A DNA stretch of 64,000 bases from Paenibacillus taichungensis (GCF_003287275.1 NZ_QEVW01000014.1:488121-552120), one strand, 5' to 3'. Counted from the first letter of the stretch, positions 16,278 through 25,023 are shown. A program made the numbers and translations. The notes: a model not told the origin generated them from the letters alone.

Positions 16278-17510
16278 TTAATGAACAATCTTCACAGGCA
16301 AGTATGTCAGAGACTGGCCTGGAGCCGAGACGGTCAGGTTGTTTTCCAACTCAAATGATTCAACCGATTCGATGGAAGGCACTCTTTCTACAAATGCAGT
16401 CAAAGCAACACTCAATTCCATTCTCGCCAGTGGAGCACCCAGACAGAAATGTGGACCATTGCCAAAGGTAAGGTGTTTTTTGTTATTGGGACGGTGAATG
16501 TTCAAATCGAATGGATTTTCAAATATTTTTTCATCCATATTCGCCGCACTCATCCAGGAAATAACGACATCCCCTTTTTTCAATTCAACACCCAACAGAT
16601 TATTATCCTTCTTCACGGTCCGGTGCCGCTTGGCATTATGGAAGCGATAACGAAGCATCTCTTCTACCGCAAGTGGGATCAACTCAGGGTTCTCTCGTAA
16701 TTGAACATACAAGTTGGGGTCATCATAGAGAAAAGAATAAAATGTACTGGAAACCATGTGACTGGTGGTTTCAATACCAGCCCCCAGCAGGAGCATTGTG
16801 GTTCGAACAACCTCATCATCGGAAAACTTATCGCCGTCCACATCCACTTTCAACAAATCAGTAATGATATCGTCGCCAGGCTGAGTCCGTTTCTGAACGA
16901 CAATGGGATAAAGGAACTGATAATACTCCTGTGCTGCGACCTGCTTTTTCAGTTCCATTTCCTCTGCATTTTCTCTATTGGCGGGTTGAAACAGAATATC
17001 TACCCAGCTTTTGAAGCGGTGGCTGTCCGTCAGCGGTATGCCCAACAAATCTGCCATAACCATGGAAGGCAATGGCGCTGCCAGGGCTTGCACGATGTCG
17101 ATCGTTGTATTAAGTTCAATATCCTCCACCAGCTGCTTCGCAATGTTCCGAATCCGCGGCTCCCAGTTTTTCAGGCTGCGGGGTGTAAAAGCAGCAGAGA
17201 GCAACGAACGGCTTTTTTGATGACGCGGTGGATCTATGCTCGAAATATTCATTTTGTCCGGCGGTGTGCCTTCCTTGTTTTTCGCCCCAACTGCAATGGT
17301 TGTTCTTGAGCCTTCGGATGAAAAATACTCATGATTGCTTAGTACCTGCTTAACATCGTCATATCTGAATACATTCCAGGTATCCGTATCCTCATGATAG
17401 TAAACAGGTTTTTCCGACAACATTTTCCGAAACCAGTGAAGTGGAAAAAACTCTTCCGATCTGGACTGAAAATTGGTTATATCGTGAACTCGAATCACTT
17501 CTTTGTACAT
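16278..17510 (-). CDS. cytochrome P450
   Basis: 410-residue soluble bacterial P450. The I-helix oxygen-activation motif is LLLGAGIETTSHM, the K-helix ExxR is in EEMLRYRFHNAKR, and the haem-binding loop FGNGPHFCLGAPLARMEL carries the axial thiolate Cys356. There is no fused reductase, so it needs a separate ferredoxin and ferredoxin reductase, not present nearby. Substrate unknown; monooxygenases of this type hydroxylate fatty acids, terpenoids or peptide antibiotics. It is transcribed alone and ends in a strong terminator. The 404-nt region upstream carries two copies of an operator-like element shared with the divergent membrane-protein gene. Confidence 0.95.
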   Translation of the reverse strand: MYKEVIRVHDITNFQSRSEEFFPLHWFRKMLSEKPVYYHEDTDTWNVFRYDDVKQVLSNHEYFSSEGSRTTIAVGAKNKEGTPPDKMNISSIDPPRHQKSRSLLSAAFTPRSLKNWEPRIRNIAKQLVEDIELNTTIDIVQALAAPLPSMVMADLLGIPLTDSHRFKSWVDILFQPANRENAEEMELKKQVAAQEYYQFLYPIVVQKRTQPGDDIITDLLKVDVDGDKFSDDEVVRTTMLLLGAGIETTSHMVSSTFYSFLYDDPNLYVQLRENPELIPLAVEEMLRYRFHNAKRHRTVKKDNNLLGVELKKGDVVISWMSAANMDEKIFENPFDLNIHRPNNKKHLTFGNGPHFCLGAPLARMELSVALTAFVERVPSIESVESFELENNLTVSAPGQSLTYLPVKIVH

Positions 17511-17914
17511 CCAAACACCGCCTTAAAACTATTTTTATTCAGTGCAAAGAGGGATTTCTTCCATGTCCTTTGATAATCATGCCACGGCGTCACTCCAGTT
17601 CTTCGGTTCCTTTTCATTCCTCCTTTGGTTGGCACATGAATTGACAGTTCAGCGCACAACCATTTTATACTAACCGTATATTATTTGGAATGAAACTTTT
17701 GAACTATATTCATATTTTGGATATTTTAAGGTGTGTTTTTATACTAATAGTACATTTATGACGAAAATTAAGTTCTTAACGGTTATAATACAGGATTACA
17801 GATAGGTAAGCATGAACATGTCTAAACCTAAAACGTGGACCATATGGTTTACTATGGTATGCTTGAACACTAGGCCATTCTTTGTACATCGGGGTTTCGT
17901 TCGGGAGGGATACA
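17511..17914. other. divergent control region between P450 and membrane protein
   Basis: A 404-nt AT-rich region. It holds a plus-strand promoter-like TTGACA (17641-17646), 17-nt spacer, TTTATA (17664-17669), a TATAAT at 17784-17789, and two related inverted repeats at 17666-17680 and 17740-17754. Short frames at 17814 and elsewhere lack ribosome binding sites. Confidence 0.55.
17666..17754. repeat. two copies of an operator-like inverted repeat
   Basis: Copy 1 TATACTAACCGTATA (17666-17680) and copy 2 TATACTAATAGTACA (17740-17754) share TTTATACTAA and each has a TAC...GTA dyad (perfect TACTAATAGTA in copy 2). Centre spacing is 74 bp, near seven helical turns, as expected for a dimeric repressor acting on divergent promoters (inference). 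Confidence 0.5.
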
Positions 17915-18574
17915 GTGAATTGGATACGTCCAGTGAATAGAGGAGAATCTGTCTTTAAAGTTAAAAATAATCGCATTATCTACTTTGCAAAATTATCTAT
18001 TCCACTAAATGCCCTTATCGCAGTTGGAAAAATACTCTTAGGGATTTTTACGCTCTCCTTCTTTTTATGCATTAACGCCTTTTATAATATCGGCATCGCT
18101 GTTGCCAAGTATTACGCAGCAAAAGCACATGAGGACTCGAATCTTGATGATTCCAGCCCGGAGGAAATCCTAAAAAAACAATACGCTGCATACCGATTTA
18201 TAGGCAATATTGTGCTCGCTTCAAGTGCGGTGTACATCATTTATTGCAGTAAATTATTATTTGTTACAGGCAGCAGAACACATTATCCTCATTATGTCGC
18301 CTTCATCATAGCTGCCGTTACTTTTACCGAAATCGCGGTTTCTTTAGGTGGTGCCATTATGGCGAGACGAAATAATGAACCGGTCATTGAAGCCATCAAA
18401 CTGACGAACTTCTCTTCATCATTGATCTCACTTTCATTAACACAAACTGCGATCATGTCATTTTCATTCAAAGGGGATCCCACCTTTTACAATGGACTGT
18501 CAGGCATCATTTTTGGTGCCCTGGCAGCACTCATCGGGCTGTATATGATATTACGAACCCCGACAGGAGAGTAG
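17915..18574 (+). CDS. unknown integral membrane protein with four or five helices
   Basis: 219 residues. GTG start at 17915 chosen because GGGAGGG lies 6 nt upstream; the frame is open eleven codons further to a TTG without a binding site. Hydrophobic segments at about 30-58, 92-118, 127-150, 165-188 and 193-213, with a charged cytoplasmic loop (AAKAHEDSNLDDSSPEEILKK). I do not recognise the family. It is divergent from the P450 gene and shares its control region, so the two may respond to the same signal. Confidence 0.75.
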   Translation: MNWIRPVNRGESVFKVKNNRIIYFAKLSIPLNALIAVGKILLGIFTLSFFLCINAFYNIGIAVAKYYAAKAHEDSNLDDSSPEEILKKQYAAYRFIGNIVLASSAVYIIYCSKLLFVTGSRTHYPHYVAFIIAAVTFTEIAVSLGGAIMARRNNEPVIEAIKLTNFSSSLISLSLTQTAIMSFSFKGDPTFYNGLSGIIFGALAALIGLYMILRTPTGE

Positions 18575-18639
18575 CCCATTAAATTCTTGAAAAACATCTG
18601 CGTATGGTTGATTCTGACAATAGCTAGATGTTTTTTTCT

Positions 18640-19245
18640 TTATATCAAATCATTGTAAGAATAAGCGCGAATTAAAGAGAACTGTTTGGCTAGAAAATGC
18701 GGTGCATAAGGCATGTCATTGCGAAGCCAGGATACAATGGTCCCAATCAGGGCTGAAGAACTGTACCAGATGGCGATCTCCTTATGGATACCTGCTTGTT
18801 CAAGTGTGCTTCCCAGCTCCAAACTTTCAATCTTGGCTGAAACTAGTTTCGTTAGCAATTTCAATAGTCTCTCCGTAAAAATGGGTGTTCGTCTGGACGC
18901 GAGAACGACGCGATAGAATTTGGAGTGATCAGCAAAGTGTTCAAGCAATTTCACTAGTACTGGCCAACCATCATCTTTGGCAGCATACTCAAATTGAGGT
19001 GCATGTTCATCCACAATCCGTTCAATGTGCTCAATCATCTCATCCGCCATTTTCTCCATCATGTCTGTGATATCCCGATAATGCAGATAGAAGGTCACGC
19101 GGTTGATCGTCGCTCGTTCTGCAATCCGATTGACGGATAGTTTCTCGATGTCCATTTCCTGTAAAAGATCTACAAAAGCATCACGAATCAACTGTCTTGT
19201 ACGAAGTATACGAGGATCTGTAGCAGACTTCTTTTCGTTCTTCAT
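18640..19245 (-). CDS. TetR/AcrR-family repressor of the DHA2 exporter
   Basis: 201 residues. The N-terminal TetR helix-turn-helix is at about 12-60 (RTRQLIRDAFVDLLQEMDIEKLSVNRIAERATINRVTFYLHYRD), and an all-helical ligand-binding region with SWLRNDMPYAPHFLAKQF follows, similar to TetR proteins with the C-terminal domain seen in YfiR/AcrR-like regulators. GGAG lies 9 nt before the ATG. It is divergent from the DHA2 exporter at 19467, and an operator-like dyad lies in that exporter's leader, the classic arrangement of a local multidrug sensor. Confidence 0.9.
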   Translation of the reverse strand: MKNEKKSATDPRILRTRQLIRDAFVDLLQEMDIEKLSVNRIAERATINRVTFYLHYRDITDMMEKMADEMIEHIERIVDEHAPQFEYAAKDDGWPVLVKLLEHFADHSKFYRVVLASRRTPIFTERLLKLLTKLVSAKIESLELGSTLEQAGIHKEIAIWYSSSALIGTIVSWLRNDMPYAPHFLAKQFSLIRAYSYNDLI

Positions 19246-19366
19246 GCAAAATCACTCCTCAAATTTTAAAAATTACAATTTTAAATGATCAGTCGTTTAT
19301 TTCCGAATTAGACGACATATTTTATTTTTTCGTAAAATAAGCAACGAAAATACCCAAAATCGTAAA

Positions 19367-19394
19367 TTGTAATCTCCGGGAATATGTATATAAT
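19367..19394 (+). promoter_or_regulatory. promoter of the DHA2 exporter gene
   Basis: TTGTAA (19367-19372), 16-nt spacer, TATAAT (19389-19394) on the plus strand, about 73 nt before the TTG start. Confidence 0.6.
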
Positions 19395-19416
19395 TCAATA
19401 AATACATTGTAAACTA

Positions 19417-19430
19417 TACAACACGTTGTA
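19417..19430. promoter_or_regulatory. candidate TetR operator
   Basis: TACAAC-AC-GTTGTA, a 6-bp perfect dyad about 20 nt downstream of the -10 box, with related TTGTAA half sites around it. Suited to repression by the divergent TetR protein (inference). Confidence 0.55.
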
Positions 19431-19466
19431 AATTTAGTCACGTGTGGATTGAAAGGATGGAATGGA

Positions 19467-20966
19467 TTGAGTCAGGCTAGATTAAAAGAAAAAGATGACG
19501 TAAAAAAGGGCCCCATACTGTTTGTTATGATTTTGGGTGCATTTCTTGCCACATTGAACCAAACCGTTATGAGCGTGGCAACTCCGGAGCTGATGGGGGA
19601 TTTTAATATCTCAGCAGCAACAGCCCAATGGTTTACGACAGGCTACATGCTGGTGAATGGTGTACTCATTCCTATCACGGCCTATTTCATGCAACGCTTT
19701 TCGACACGGCAATTATTTCAAGCTTCGATGTTTATTTTCCTCATCGGTACGATTATATCTGCCCTTGCGAGTAATTTCGGTACATTGTTGACAGGACGTA
19801 TGGTTCAAGCAGCTGGTGCTGGTATTATCATGCCATTGTTGATGCATGTCATTCTAACCCTGTTCTCTCCTGAGAAAAGGGGCGCCGCGATGGGTATGGT
19901 CGGTTTTGCCATCATTTTCGCTCCAGCGATTGGGCCGACACTTGCTGGATATATTCTTGAGAACTACACATGGCAAACGATGTTTTACGGGATGATCCCA
20001 CTAACTGTTATTGTTATTGGTTTTGCGTTTGTATATCTCAAAAATGTATCGGAACGAATCAAACTCAAGTTCGACACACTCAGCGTGTTGCTGTCCACGA
20101 TTGGATTCGGTGCATTGCTGTACGGCTTCAGTCGGGCGGGAAGTCTGGGATGGTCAAGCGCTGAAGTAATCATATGCCTTGCAGCAGGAGTAGTTGCTCT
20201 TGGACTGTTCACATGGAGACAGCTCGCGTCTACAAATCCGCTGCTCGATCTGCGTGCTTTCAAGTATAATATGTTCTCACTGACCACGGTCATTAATATC
20301 GCGATCACGATGATCATGTATGCTGATATGATGTTGCTTCCTTTATACCTCCAAAATGCACGGGGTTACACTGCATTGGAGTCCGGATTATTATTGCTTC
20401 CAGGGGCACTTGTCATGGGCTTCCTGATGCCAATAACAGGTAGATTGTTTGACCGGTTTGGTGCAAAATGGCTGGCGATTATCGGGATGGTTATCACGAT
20501 CGTAACCACCATTGGTTTCATTGATCTAACGGATTCTACCAGTTATACTTACCTGGTATTAATGTCAACAGGTCGCCGAATTGGTATGGCCTTGCTCATG
20601 ATGCCTATCCAAACGGCAGGTTTGAATCAACTGCCTCCAAGACTTGGGCCACACGGTACAGCGATATCCAACACCGTGAGACAAGTAGCTGGCGCTGTGG
20701 GTACTTCATTGCTCGTAAGTGTAATGACTAGTCGCACAACGGCACATGTACAGGATATGGTGGCAACGGGTGCAGCCAAAGGCTTAACCCAGCAGCAGTT
20801 GGGAATGGAATCCATGATCCAGGGAATTAATGATGCTTATGTAGTCATTATCGGTATTGCCGTTCTCGGATTGCTACTTTCCTTCTTCATCAAACGTACC
20901 AAACAAGCGACGGAGGAAGACTCCAAGCAGCCTGTAAGACAAAAAGTCTCGATGAATACAAATTAA
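19467..20966 (+). CDS. MFS drug:H+ antiporter, DHA2 (EmrB/QacA) family
   Basis: 499 residues with 14 predicted transmembrane helices. Motif A region GRMVQAAGAGIIMPLLM, antiporter motif C GFAIIFAPAIGPTLAGYI and conserved start LNQTVMSVATPELMGDF are typical of EmrB/QacA proteins that export lipophilic compounds using the proton gradient. AAAGGA is 9 nt before the TTG at 19467; an in-frame TTG six codons upstream coincides with the binding site and is unlikely. It is a single-gene unit under a divergent TetR regulator and ends in a terminator. Confidence 0.92.
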   Translation: MSQARLKEKDDVKKGPILFVMILGAFLATLNQTVMSVATPELMGDFNISAATAQWFTTGYMLVNGVLIPITAYFMQRFSTRQLFQASMFIFLIGTIISALASNFGTLLTGRMVQAAGAGIIMPLLMHVILTLFSPEKRGAAMGMVGFAIIFAPAIGPTLAGYILENYTWQTMFYGMIPLTVIVIGFAFVYLKNVSERIKLKFDTLSVLLSTIGFGALLYGFSRAGSLGWSSAEVIICLAAGVVALGLFTWRQLASTNPLLDLRAFKYNMFSLTTVINIAITMIMYADMMLLPLYLQNARGYTALESGLLLLPGALVMGFLMPITGRLFDRFGAKWLAIIGMVITIVTTIGFIDLTDSTSYTYLVLMSTGRRIGMALLMMPIQTAGLNQLPPRLGPHGTAISNTVRQVAGAVGTSLLVSVMTSRTTAHVQDMVATGAAKGLTQQQLGMESMIQGINDAYVVIIGIAVLGLLLSFFIKRTKQATEEDSKQPVRQKVSMNTN

Positions 20967-21020
20967 GAACAACATTTACATGAATTACTTCATGTAGAGC
21001 CTATCGTATCTTGTATAAAA

Positions 21021-21068
21021 GCGACAGATTAGGACCCTAAGCTTTACGTCCAATCTGCCGCTTTTTTT
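21021..21068. terminator. bidirectional terminator between DHA2 and TetR genes
   Basis: GCGaCAGATT (21021-21030) pairs with AATCTGcCGC (21052-21061), T-run 21062-21068 on the plus strand and A-run on the other side. Confidence 0.75.
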
Positions 21069-21130
21069 GTGTATTACAAATAAACAGAAGCCTCTCCACT
21101 TCAGGGATAAACGCTGTGTTAAGGTGTGTT

Positions 21131-22030
21131 CTATTTCGTGCTATCCATCGGACCCTGTCTGATTTGTTCGAGATATAAGCTACAATCTTTGACAATCATA
21201 CTAGCTTCGCAGTTCAGAGAAGACAATTCAAATTCCGTTTGAAACGCCTGCAGCGTTACTTCCAACATGGAAATATTGATCTCTTTCTGCTCGACTAAAG
21301 CAAGCAGCCCTTTGGTCAGTTCTTTCGCTTTCATAGATGCTTCCGAGTGGAGAATGGAATGACTGAATTTCTGAAGACTCGCAATCAGGTTGTTTTTATC
21401 CAGTGCAATTTCTTTGGAACCAGGAGCGATCACCAACAGACTTGGAAAATCAATAATATGCTCTTGTCTTTCCAGCATGGAACGAAGCAAAATTTCAATG
21501 TAAATCAGGATTTTGGGTACAAGATGCTTCCAATTCGGCTGGGCAAGTTGGAAGTTTCTCCACATATTCGAGATTTGATGTATCATGCCAAAACCAAAAA
21601 TAGCCCCTTCATAAGCAAAGGGTTTCAATTCTTCACCAAATACCTGAACCAGTCGGTCAGATAACCAATTTAACTGCATACGAGTCAAGTTCTCCAGATT
21701 GCATTCTCCAGAGTAGAAGCCTGTCCAGAATAGCTCCACAACAAGCTTTTTTTCCGGCAAAATCATCGGAACCATAATTTGATCTACCAGTAAGTCAAAA
21801 TCGGATGCATAGCTTCGGCTCTCCAAATCTTTGCGAATCATCATATCTTCCTCTACACGCTGCTCTAAAATGGCAAGAATACAATCATCCTTGGAACCAA
21901 AGAATTTATAAAATGTTCCTTTGGACACACCTGACTCGTCTAGGATCATTTGAATGGAGGTGTTGGTTACTCCATGTTTCTCAAAGAGCACAAGTGCTGA
22001 GTCCAATAACATTTGTTTCCGTTTATTCAT
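21131..22030 (-). CDS. TetR/AcrR-family regulator, long form
   Basis: 299 residues, about 100 longer than a usual TetR protein. HTH at 5-50 (KQMLLDSALVLFEKHGVTNTSIQMILDESGVSKGTFYKFFGSKDDC). The first ligand domain resembles TetR proteins regulating efflux pumps, followed by an extra helical C-terminal region (SEASMKAKELTKGLLALVEQKEINISMLEVTLQAFQTEFELSSL) of unknown role. It converges with the DHA2 exporter and shares its terminator, but is not divergent from it; its own target may be elsewhere. A GGGGGAG precedes the ATG. Confidence 0.88.
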   Translation of the reverse strand: MNKRKQMLLDSALVLFEKHGVTNTSIQMILDESGVSKGTFYKFFGSKDDCILAILEQRVEEDMMIRKDLESRSYASDFDLLVDQIMVPMILPEKKLVVELFWTGFYSGECNLENLTRMQLNWLSDRLVQVFGEELKPFAYEGAIFGFGMIHQISNMWRNFQLAQPNWKHLVPKILIYIEILLRSMLERQEHIIDFPSLLVIAPGSKEIALDKNNLIASLQKFSHSILHSEASMKAKELTKGLLALVEQKEINISMLEVTLQAFQTEFELSSLNCEASMIVKDCSLYLEQIRQGPMDSTK

Positions 22031-22079
22031 AAGCTCCCCCTGGATGATTTGAGCGGTTCACTTCAAGACATCTAATAAT

Positions 22080-22613
22080 CTACTGCAAATCCACTGCAAA
22101 CATCACATGTTCTTTCCAAATCCCCTTGATTTTAATATTCTGGCGATCTGTTTCCTGGAAGCCCGCTTTACGCAACACTCGAATTGATCCGGCATTGTCG
22201 GGAAGTGCACCTGCCTCCACTCGTTTTATTCCCGCTTCATTCATGGCGAAATCCAGGGCTAGCCGAAGGGCTTCACTCATGTATCCCTTGCCATTCTGTA
22301 CCTGATCCAGCACATAACCGACAATCCATTTGGCTGTGGAATCCAGTTCAAGTTCGAACAGAGAAATCTCTCCAATGAGCTCATGTGTATGGTTCAGGAA
22401 GATCCCGAAAGAGTATCGTTTCCCTTCTTCCCTGGCCTTGCTCCAACCTTCGAGAAGTGCAACTTGACCCTCCAGTGTATAGAATGTCTCCGATCGTTCA
22501 CTTGCCGATATCTCTTCGAAAACAGCCCGGTTCCGGATCTGCAAATCCAGCAGTGTCGGCGCGTCCTCCACATTCAAAAATCGTAAATAGATACGTTCCT
22601 CACGATTGTCCAT
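22080..22613 (-). CDS. GNAT N-acetyltransferase, RimJ/RimL type
   Basis: 177 residues. The acetyl-CoA site is seen in VGYVLDQVQNGKGYMSEALRLALDFA and the later block VEAGALPDNAGSIRVLRKAGF, both characteristic of the RimJ/RimL branch that acetylates protein N-termini or small amines. Start chosen at ATG 22613, 10 nt after AAGGA; an ATG at 22625 is equally in frame and also possible. It lies 43 nt after tenA on the same strand and so probably shares the riboswitch-controlled transcript, although no thiamine role is known for the family. Confidence 0.85.
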   Translation of the reverse strand: MDNREERIYLRFLNVEDAPTLLDLQIRNRAVFEEISASERSETFYTLEGQVALLEGWSKAREEGKRYSFGIFLNHTHELIGEISLFELELDSTAKWIVGYVLDQVQNGKGYMSEALRLALDFAMNEAGIKRVEAGALPDNAGSIRVLRKAGFQETDRQNIKIKGIWKEHVMFAVDLQ

Positions 22614-22656
22614 CTGTATGTTCATCCTTATCTCTGGTTGTAGTAGATTGCATTCA

Positions 22657-23328
22657 TCAGAAGTACGAGAGTTGCCGTTTATACGCCATATCCCAGAACA
22701 GATATTCAAATTCAACACTTCTTCTGAATATGTCTTCTATGGCCTCCAGCTCCTGCTCGGTTTTATGTTCACATAATGCATCAAGTGTATCATAGAACCA
22801 TTCGAATGAGTCGCGGAATTCATCACTTGCATAATTTTCGATCCAAGTCTGATAGAAATTGCCCTCTAACGAATCTCGATATTGTTCTTTTAATCTTGTG
22901 GCATAGTCGTAATACGTCCATGCACAAGGAAAAATGACGGCGATGATTTCGGCTACCCCACCTGTTTGTGCAACACTCATCATATTCGACGTATACGCCT
23001 TGTTGTATAGTGATGGTTTGACAGCATGATTTCCATCCAGTGTAATCCCAAATTCATTCATATAATTTCGATGCAAATCCATTTCTTCGTACAGAATAGC
23101 GTGTTGAATCACCGTAAAGTTCGTCATCAGTTTTTCATCTGTCGCCTTCACCGCACCCATGGCAAAAATCTTCGCATATTCAATCAGATATGTATAGTCC
23201 TGAAGAAGATAAAACTTAAACGCTTCCTGATCCAATGTGCCTTTTCCCATCTCGTGTAAAAAAGGATGGTTGTATCCATCTTCCCATACGGCTCTGGACT
23301 TGTCTTTTAACGTTCTCGAAAATGACAT
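22657..23328 (-). CDS. tenA: aminopyrimidine aminohydrolase (thiaminase II)
   Basis: 223 residues. TenA fold with the expected landmarks: LQDYTYLIEYAKIFA, EEMDLHRNY, a nucleophile Cys in IFPCAWTYYDYA, and the acid Glu region SVEFEYLFWDMAY near the C-terminus. TenA hydrolyses degraded thiamine pyrimidine (N-formyl- or aminomethyl-pyrimidine) so that HMP can be salvaged into thiamine. AGGAG is 8 nt before the ATG at 23328, giving the family start MSFSRTLKD. A TPP riboswitch with an intrinsic terminator lies directly upstream, which fixes its role and regulation. Confidence 0.95.
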   Translation of the reverse strand: MSFSRTLKDKSRAVWEDGYNHPFLHEMGKGTLDQEAFKFYLLQDYTYLIEYAKIFAMGAVKATDEKLMTNFTVIQHAILYEEMDLHRNYMNEFGITLDGNHAVKPSLYNKAYTSNMMSVAQTGGVAEIIAVIFPCAWTYYDYATRLKEQYRDSLEGNFYQTWIENYASDEFRDSFEWFYDTLDALCEHKTEQELEAIEDIFRRSVEFEYLFWDMAYKRQLSYF

Positions 23329-23407
23329 GATCATTTCTCCTTTTATTAAAATCATAATGTCCCGCTTCACATCCAGCTATCGCGTTCTGTCGTCCAAAAT
23401 GCAGACC

Positions 23408-23438
23408 AAAAAGCCCTTGACCTATTTTCGGCAAGGGC
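23408..23438 (-). terminator. riboswitch-controlled terminator upstream of tenA
   Basis: GCCCTTG (23413-23419) pairs with CAAGGGC (23432-23438), followed on the minus strand by five T. The alternative hairpin pairs the aptamer's 3' strand GGGAGCAAA with TTTTGCCC, taking the left arm of the terminator. Confidence 0.85.
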
Positions 23439-23460
23439 AAAATAACATGAGTACATGTCA

Positions 23461-23542
23461 TTTGCTCCCTACGTCAGTCTTAACTAACAGGTTCAAAGGG
23501 TCAGGTTTTAACCTTCTCAACTGCGAACAGTCCCCCTGCAAA
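23461..23542 (-). promoter_or_regulatory. TPP riboswitch (THI box)
   Basis: Minus strand shows the thi-box in order: P1 TTTGC/GCAAA, GGGGGACT, variable P3, GTTGAGA (for CTGAGA), then ACCCTTTGAACCTG, a short P4-P5 region TTAGTTAAGACTGA and CGTAGGGA. All conserved blocks of the thiamin pyrophosphate aptamer are present. Ligand binding locks P1, releases the terminator and switches off tenA. Confidence 0.95.
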
Positions 23543-23593
23543 TAGCTCAGGCTTATTACAACATGTGTTTTTCCAAATGTCAATCCATTCCTA

Positions 23594-23884
23594 TTAATCT
23601 TCAAGTTCTGCTAAATCTTCTTGCAAGTTCTTAAGTCGGGTCCGGATATCCTTAATTATACTTTGTAATTTGTTTAATTCATCGACCCATTTTTGCTCAT
23701 TAGAGACGTTCGTTGCTGAAGTTGAATGATACCCGGGAGACGTCCTTAACTGATCTAAATCCGATTCATATGTCCGCCGCTTTTCCTCAGCTTTTGCCAA
23801 TTCCTCTTCTTCGATGGCAATCTGGTGCTCCAGATAGATGATGTCTGAGGAGTAGCCGTGGGTTAAGCGCTGTGAATACGTCAT
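23594..23884 (-). CDS. small coiled-coil protein, unknown
   Basis: 96 residues, about half Glu, Lys, Arg and Asp with heptad leucines: two predicted helices (IIYLEHQIAIEEEELAKAEEKRRTYESDLDQL and ELNKLQSIIKDIRTRLKNLQEDLAELE) joined by a polar linker, so probably an antiparallel coiled-coil hairpin. GAGGTG lies just before the ATG. It lies 8 nt after the FAD oxidoreductase gene and is almost certainly cotranscribed with it. No catalytic motif and no family that I recognise. Confidence 0.75.
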   Translation of the reverse strand: MTYSQRLTHGYSSDIIYLEHQIAIEEEELAKAEEKRRTYESDLDQLRTSPGYHSTSATNVSNEQKWVDELNKLQSIIKDIRTRLKNLQEDLAELED

Positions 23885-23892
23885 AGTTCACC

Positions 23893-25023
23893 TCATTTCT
23901 GATCATCCATTGCTTTTCCAAGGTCATATGGCTGAATATCGATATCCAAATCCATACCCAGAGCCAATTTGGCAAGTTGACTTCCAATAAAAGGCCCCAT
24001 CGTTAGACCAGACGCTCCAAGCCCGTTGGCTGTGATCAAACCATTCCAACCTGGAACAGCACCCATTACTGGAAGAAAACCTGGTGTAAATGGACGAAAT
24101 CCTACTCTTACTTCCTGAAACGTGCTATCAGCTAAACCGGGAGCCAGTTCCAATCCTTTATTCAAAATTTCCTGCATTCCGCCTGCGGTTACTCTTGTAT
24201 CGTATCCTTCAATATCATTTTCGTGAGTCGCTCCGATCACAATCTTCTGTTGATCAAAGGCTAACAGATATTGATCCGAAGGAGGCATGACAACAGGCCA
24301 GTTCCCAGTGTCCTCTCGATCGTGAACCTGCAAGTGCATAATTTGCGCCTTCTGATAATGAACCTTAAAATCAATGCCCAAGGGCTTCAACAGTTCATTA
24401 GCCCAAGCGCCGGCACACACAATAACCTCGTCAGCCGATATGACTTTACCTTCAACAACCACTCCAGTTACTCGGTCCGATTCATATTGAAGTGTCGCGT
24501 CCCCATTCATCAGGACCGCCCCATTTCGCTGAGCCGATCGAATTAACGCATCACGCAGTGCACGTCCATCGATACGCGCAGCTCCGCTGATGTAGACTGA
24601 CTGAAAGTTCTCCTCCAGAAGAGGAAAACGCTCATGGGTTTCTTTTGCATCCAGAAGGGTAATCTCCGCAATCTCCGGTGCATCTTCTTTACGAAGTTGT
24701 GCCCGCTCCTGTATCTTGTTAATTTTCTCCACATCCGTATGAATACTTAGTGCACCCACTTGAGCATATCCTGTTTCCGTTTCCCCTTCACTCTTGAGTT
24801 CTTCAATCAACCCGGGATAAAAACGTGCACCTGCCTTGGCAAGCTGATACCAATTCTGATTACGGCGCTGAGATAACCAGGGACAGATAATCCCGGCAGC
24901 AGCATCCGTAGCCTGTCCCCGATCTTTCCGGTCTATAATAAGAACTTCCGCACCCCGTTTTGCCAATTGATACGCTGTGGAAGCCCCAAGAATTCCTGAT
25001 CCTACGACGATGACTTTCTTCAT
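23893..25023 (-). CDS. FAD-dependent D-amino acid/glycine oxidase-type oxidoreductase
   Basis: 376 residues. N-terminal dinucleotide fold VGSGILGASTAYQLAKRGAEVLIIDR, FAD second strand, and C-terminal substrate-domain blocks VGFRPFTPGFLPVMGAVPGWNGLITANGLGASGLTMGP that place it in the DAO family (glycine oxidase ThiO, DadA, sarcosine oxidase). It oxidises an amine to an imine with transfer of electrons to oxygen or a quinone. The gene is separated from tenA by the riboswitch, which would not control it, so a thiamine role as ThiO is possible but not shown. It starts at ATG 25023. Confidence 0.85.
   Translation of the reverse strand: MKKVIVVGSGILGASTAYQLAKRGAEVLIIDRKDRGQATDAAAGIICPWLSQRRNQNWYQLAKAGARFYPGLIEELKSEGETETGYAQVGALSIHTDVEKINKIQERAQLRKEDAPEIAEITLLDAKETHERFPLLEENFQSVYISGAARIDGRALRDALIRSAQRNGAVLMNGDATLQYESDRVTGVVVEGKVISADEVIVCAGAWANELLKPLGIDFKVHYQKAQIMHLQVHDREDTGNWPVVMPPSDQYLLAFDQQKIVIGATHENDIEGYDTRVTAGGMQEILNKGLELAPGLADSTFQEVRVGFRPFTPGFLPVMGAVPGWNGLITANGLGASGLTMGPFIGSQLAKLALGMDLDIDIQPYDLGKAMDDQK

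Noticed and set aside
17814..17942. 42-codon plus-strand frame starting ATGAACATG
   Set aside because: Only a weak AGG before it, and it overlaps the start of the membrane protein at 17915 in another frame.
23893..25023. Naming the FAD oxidase thiO because tenA is nearby
   Set aside because: The riboswitch and its terminator lie between them, and the sequence fits the wider DAO family equally well.
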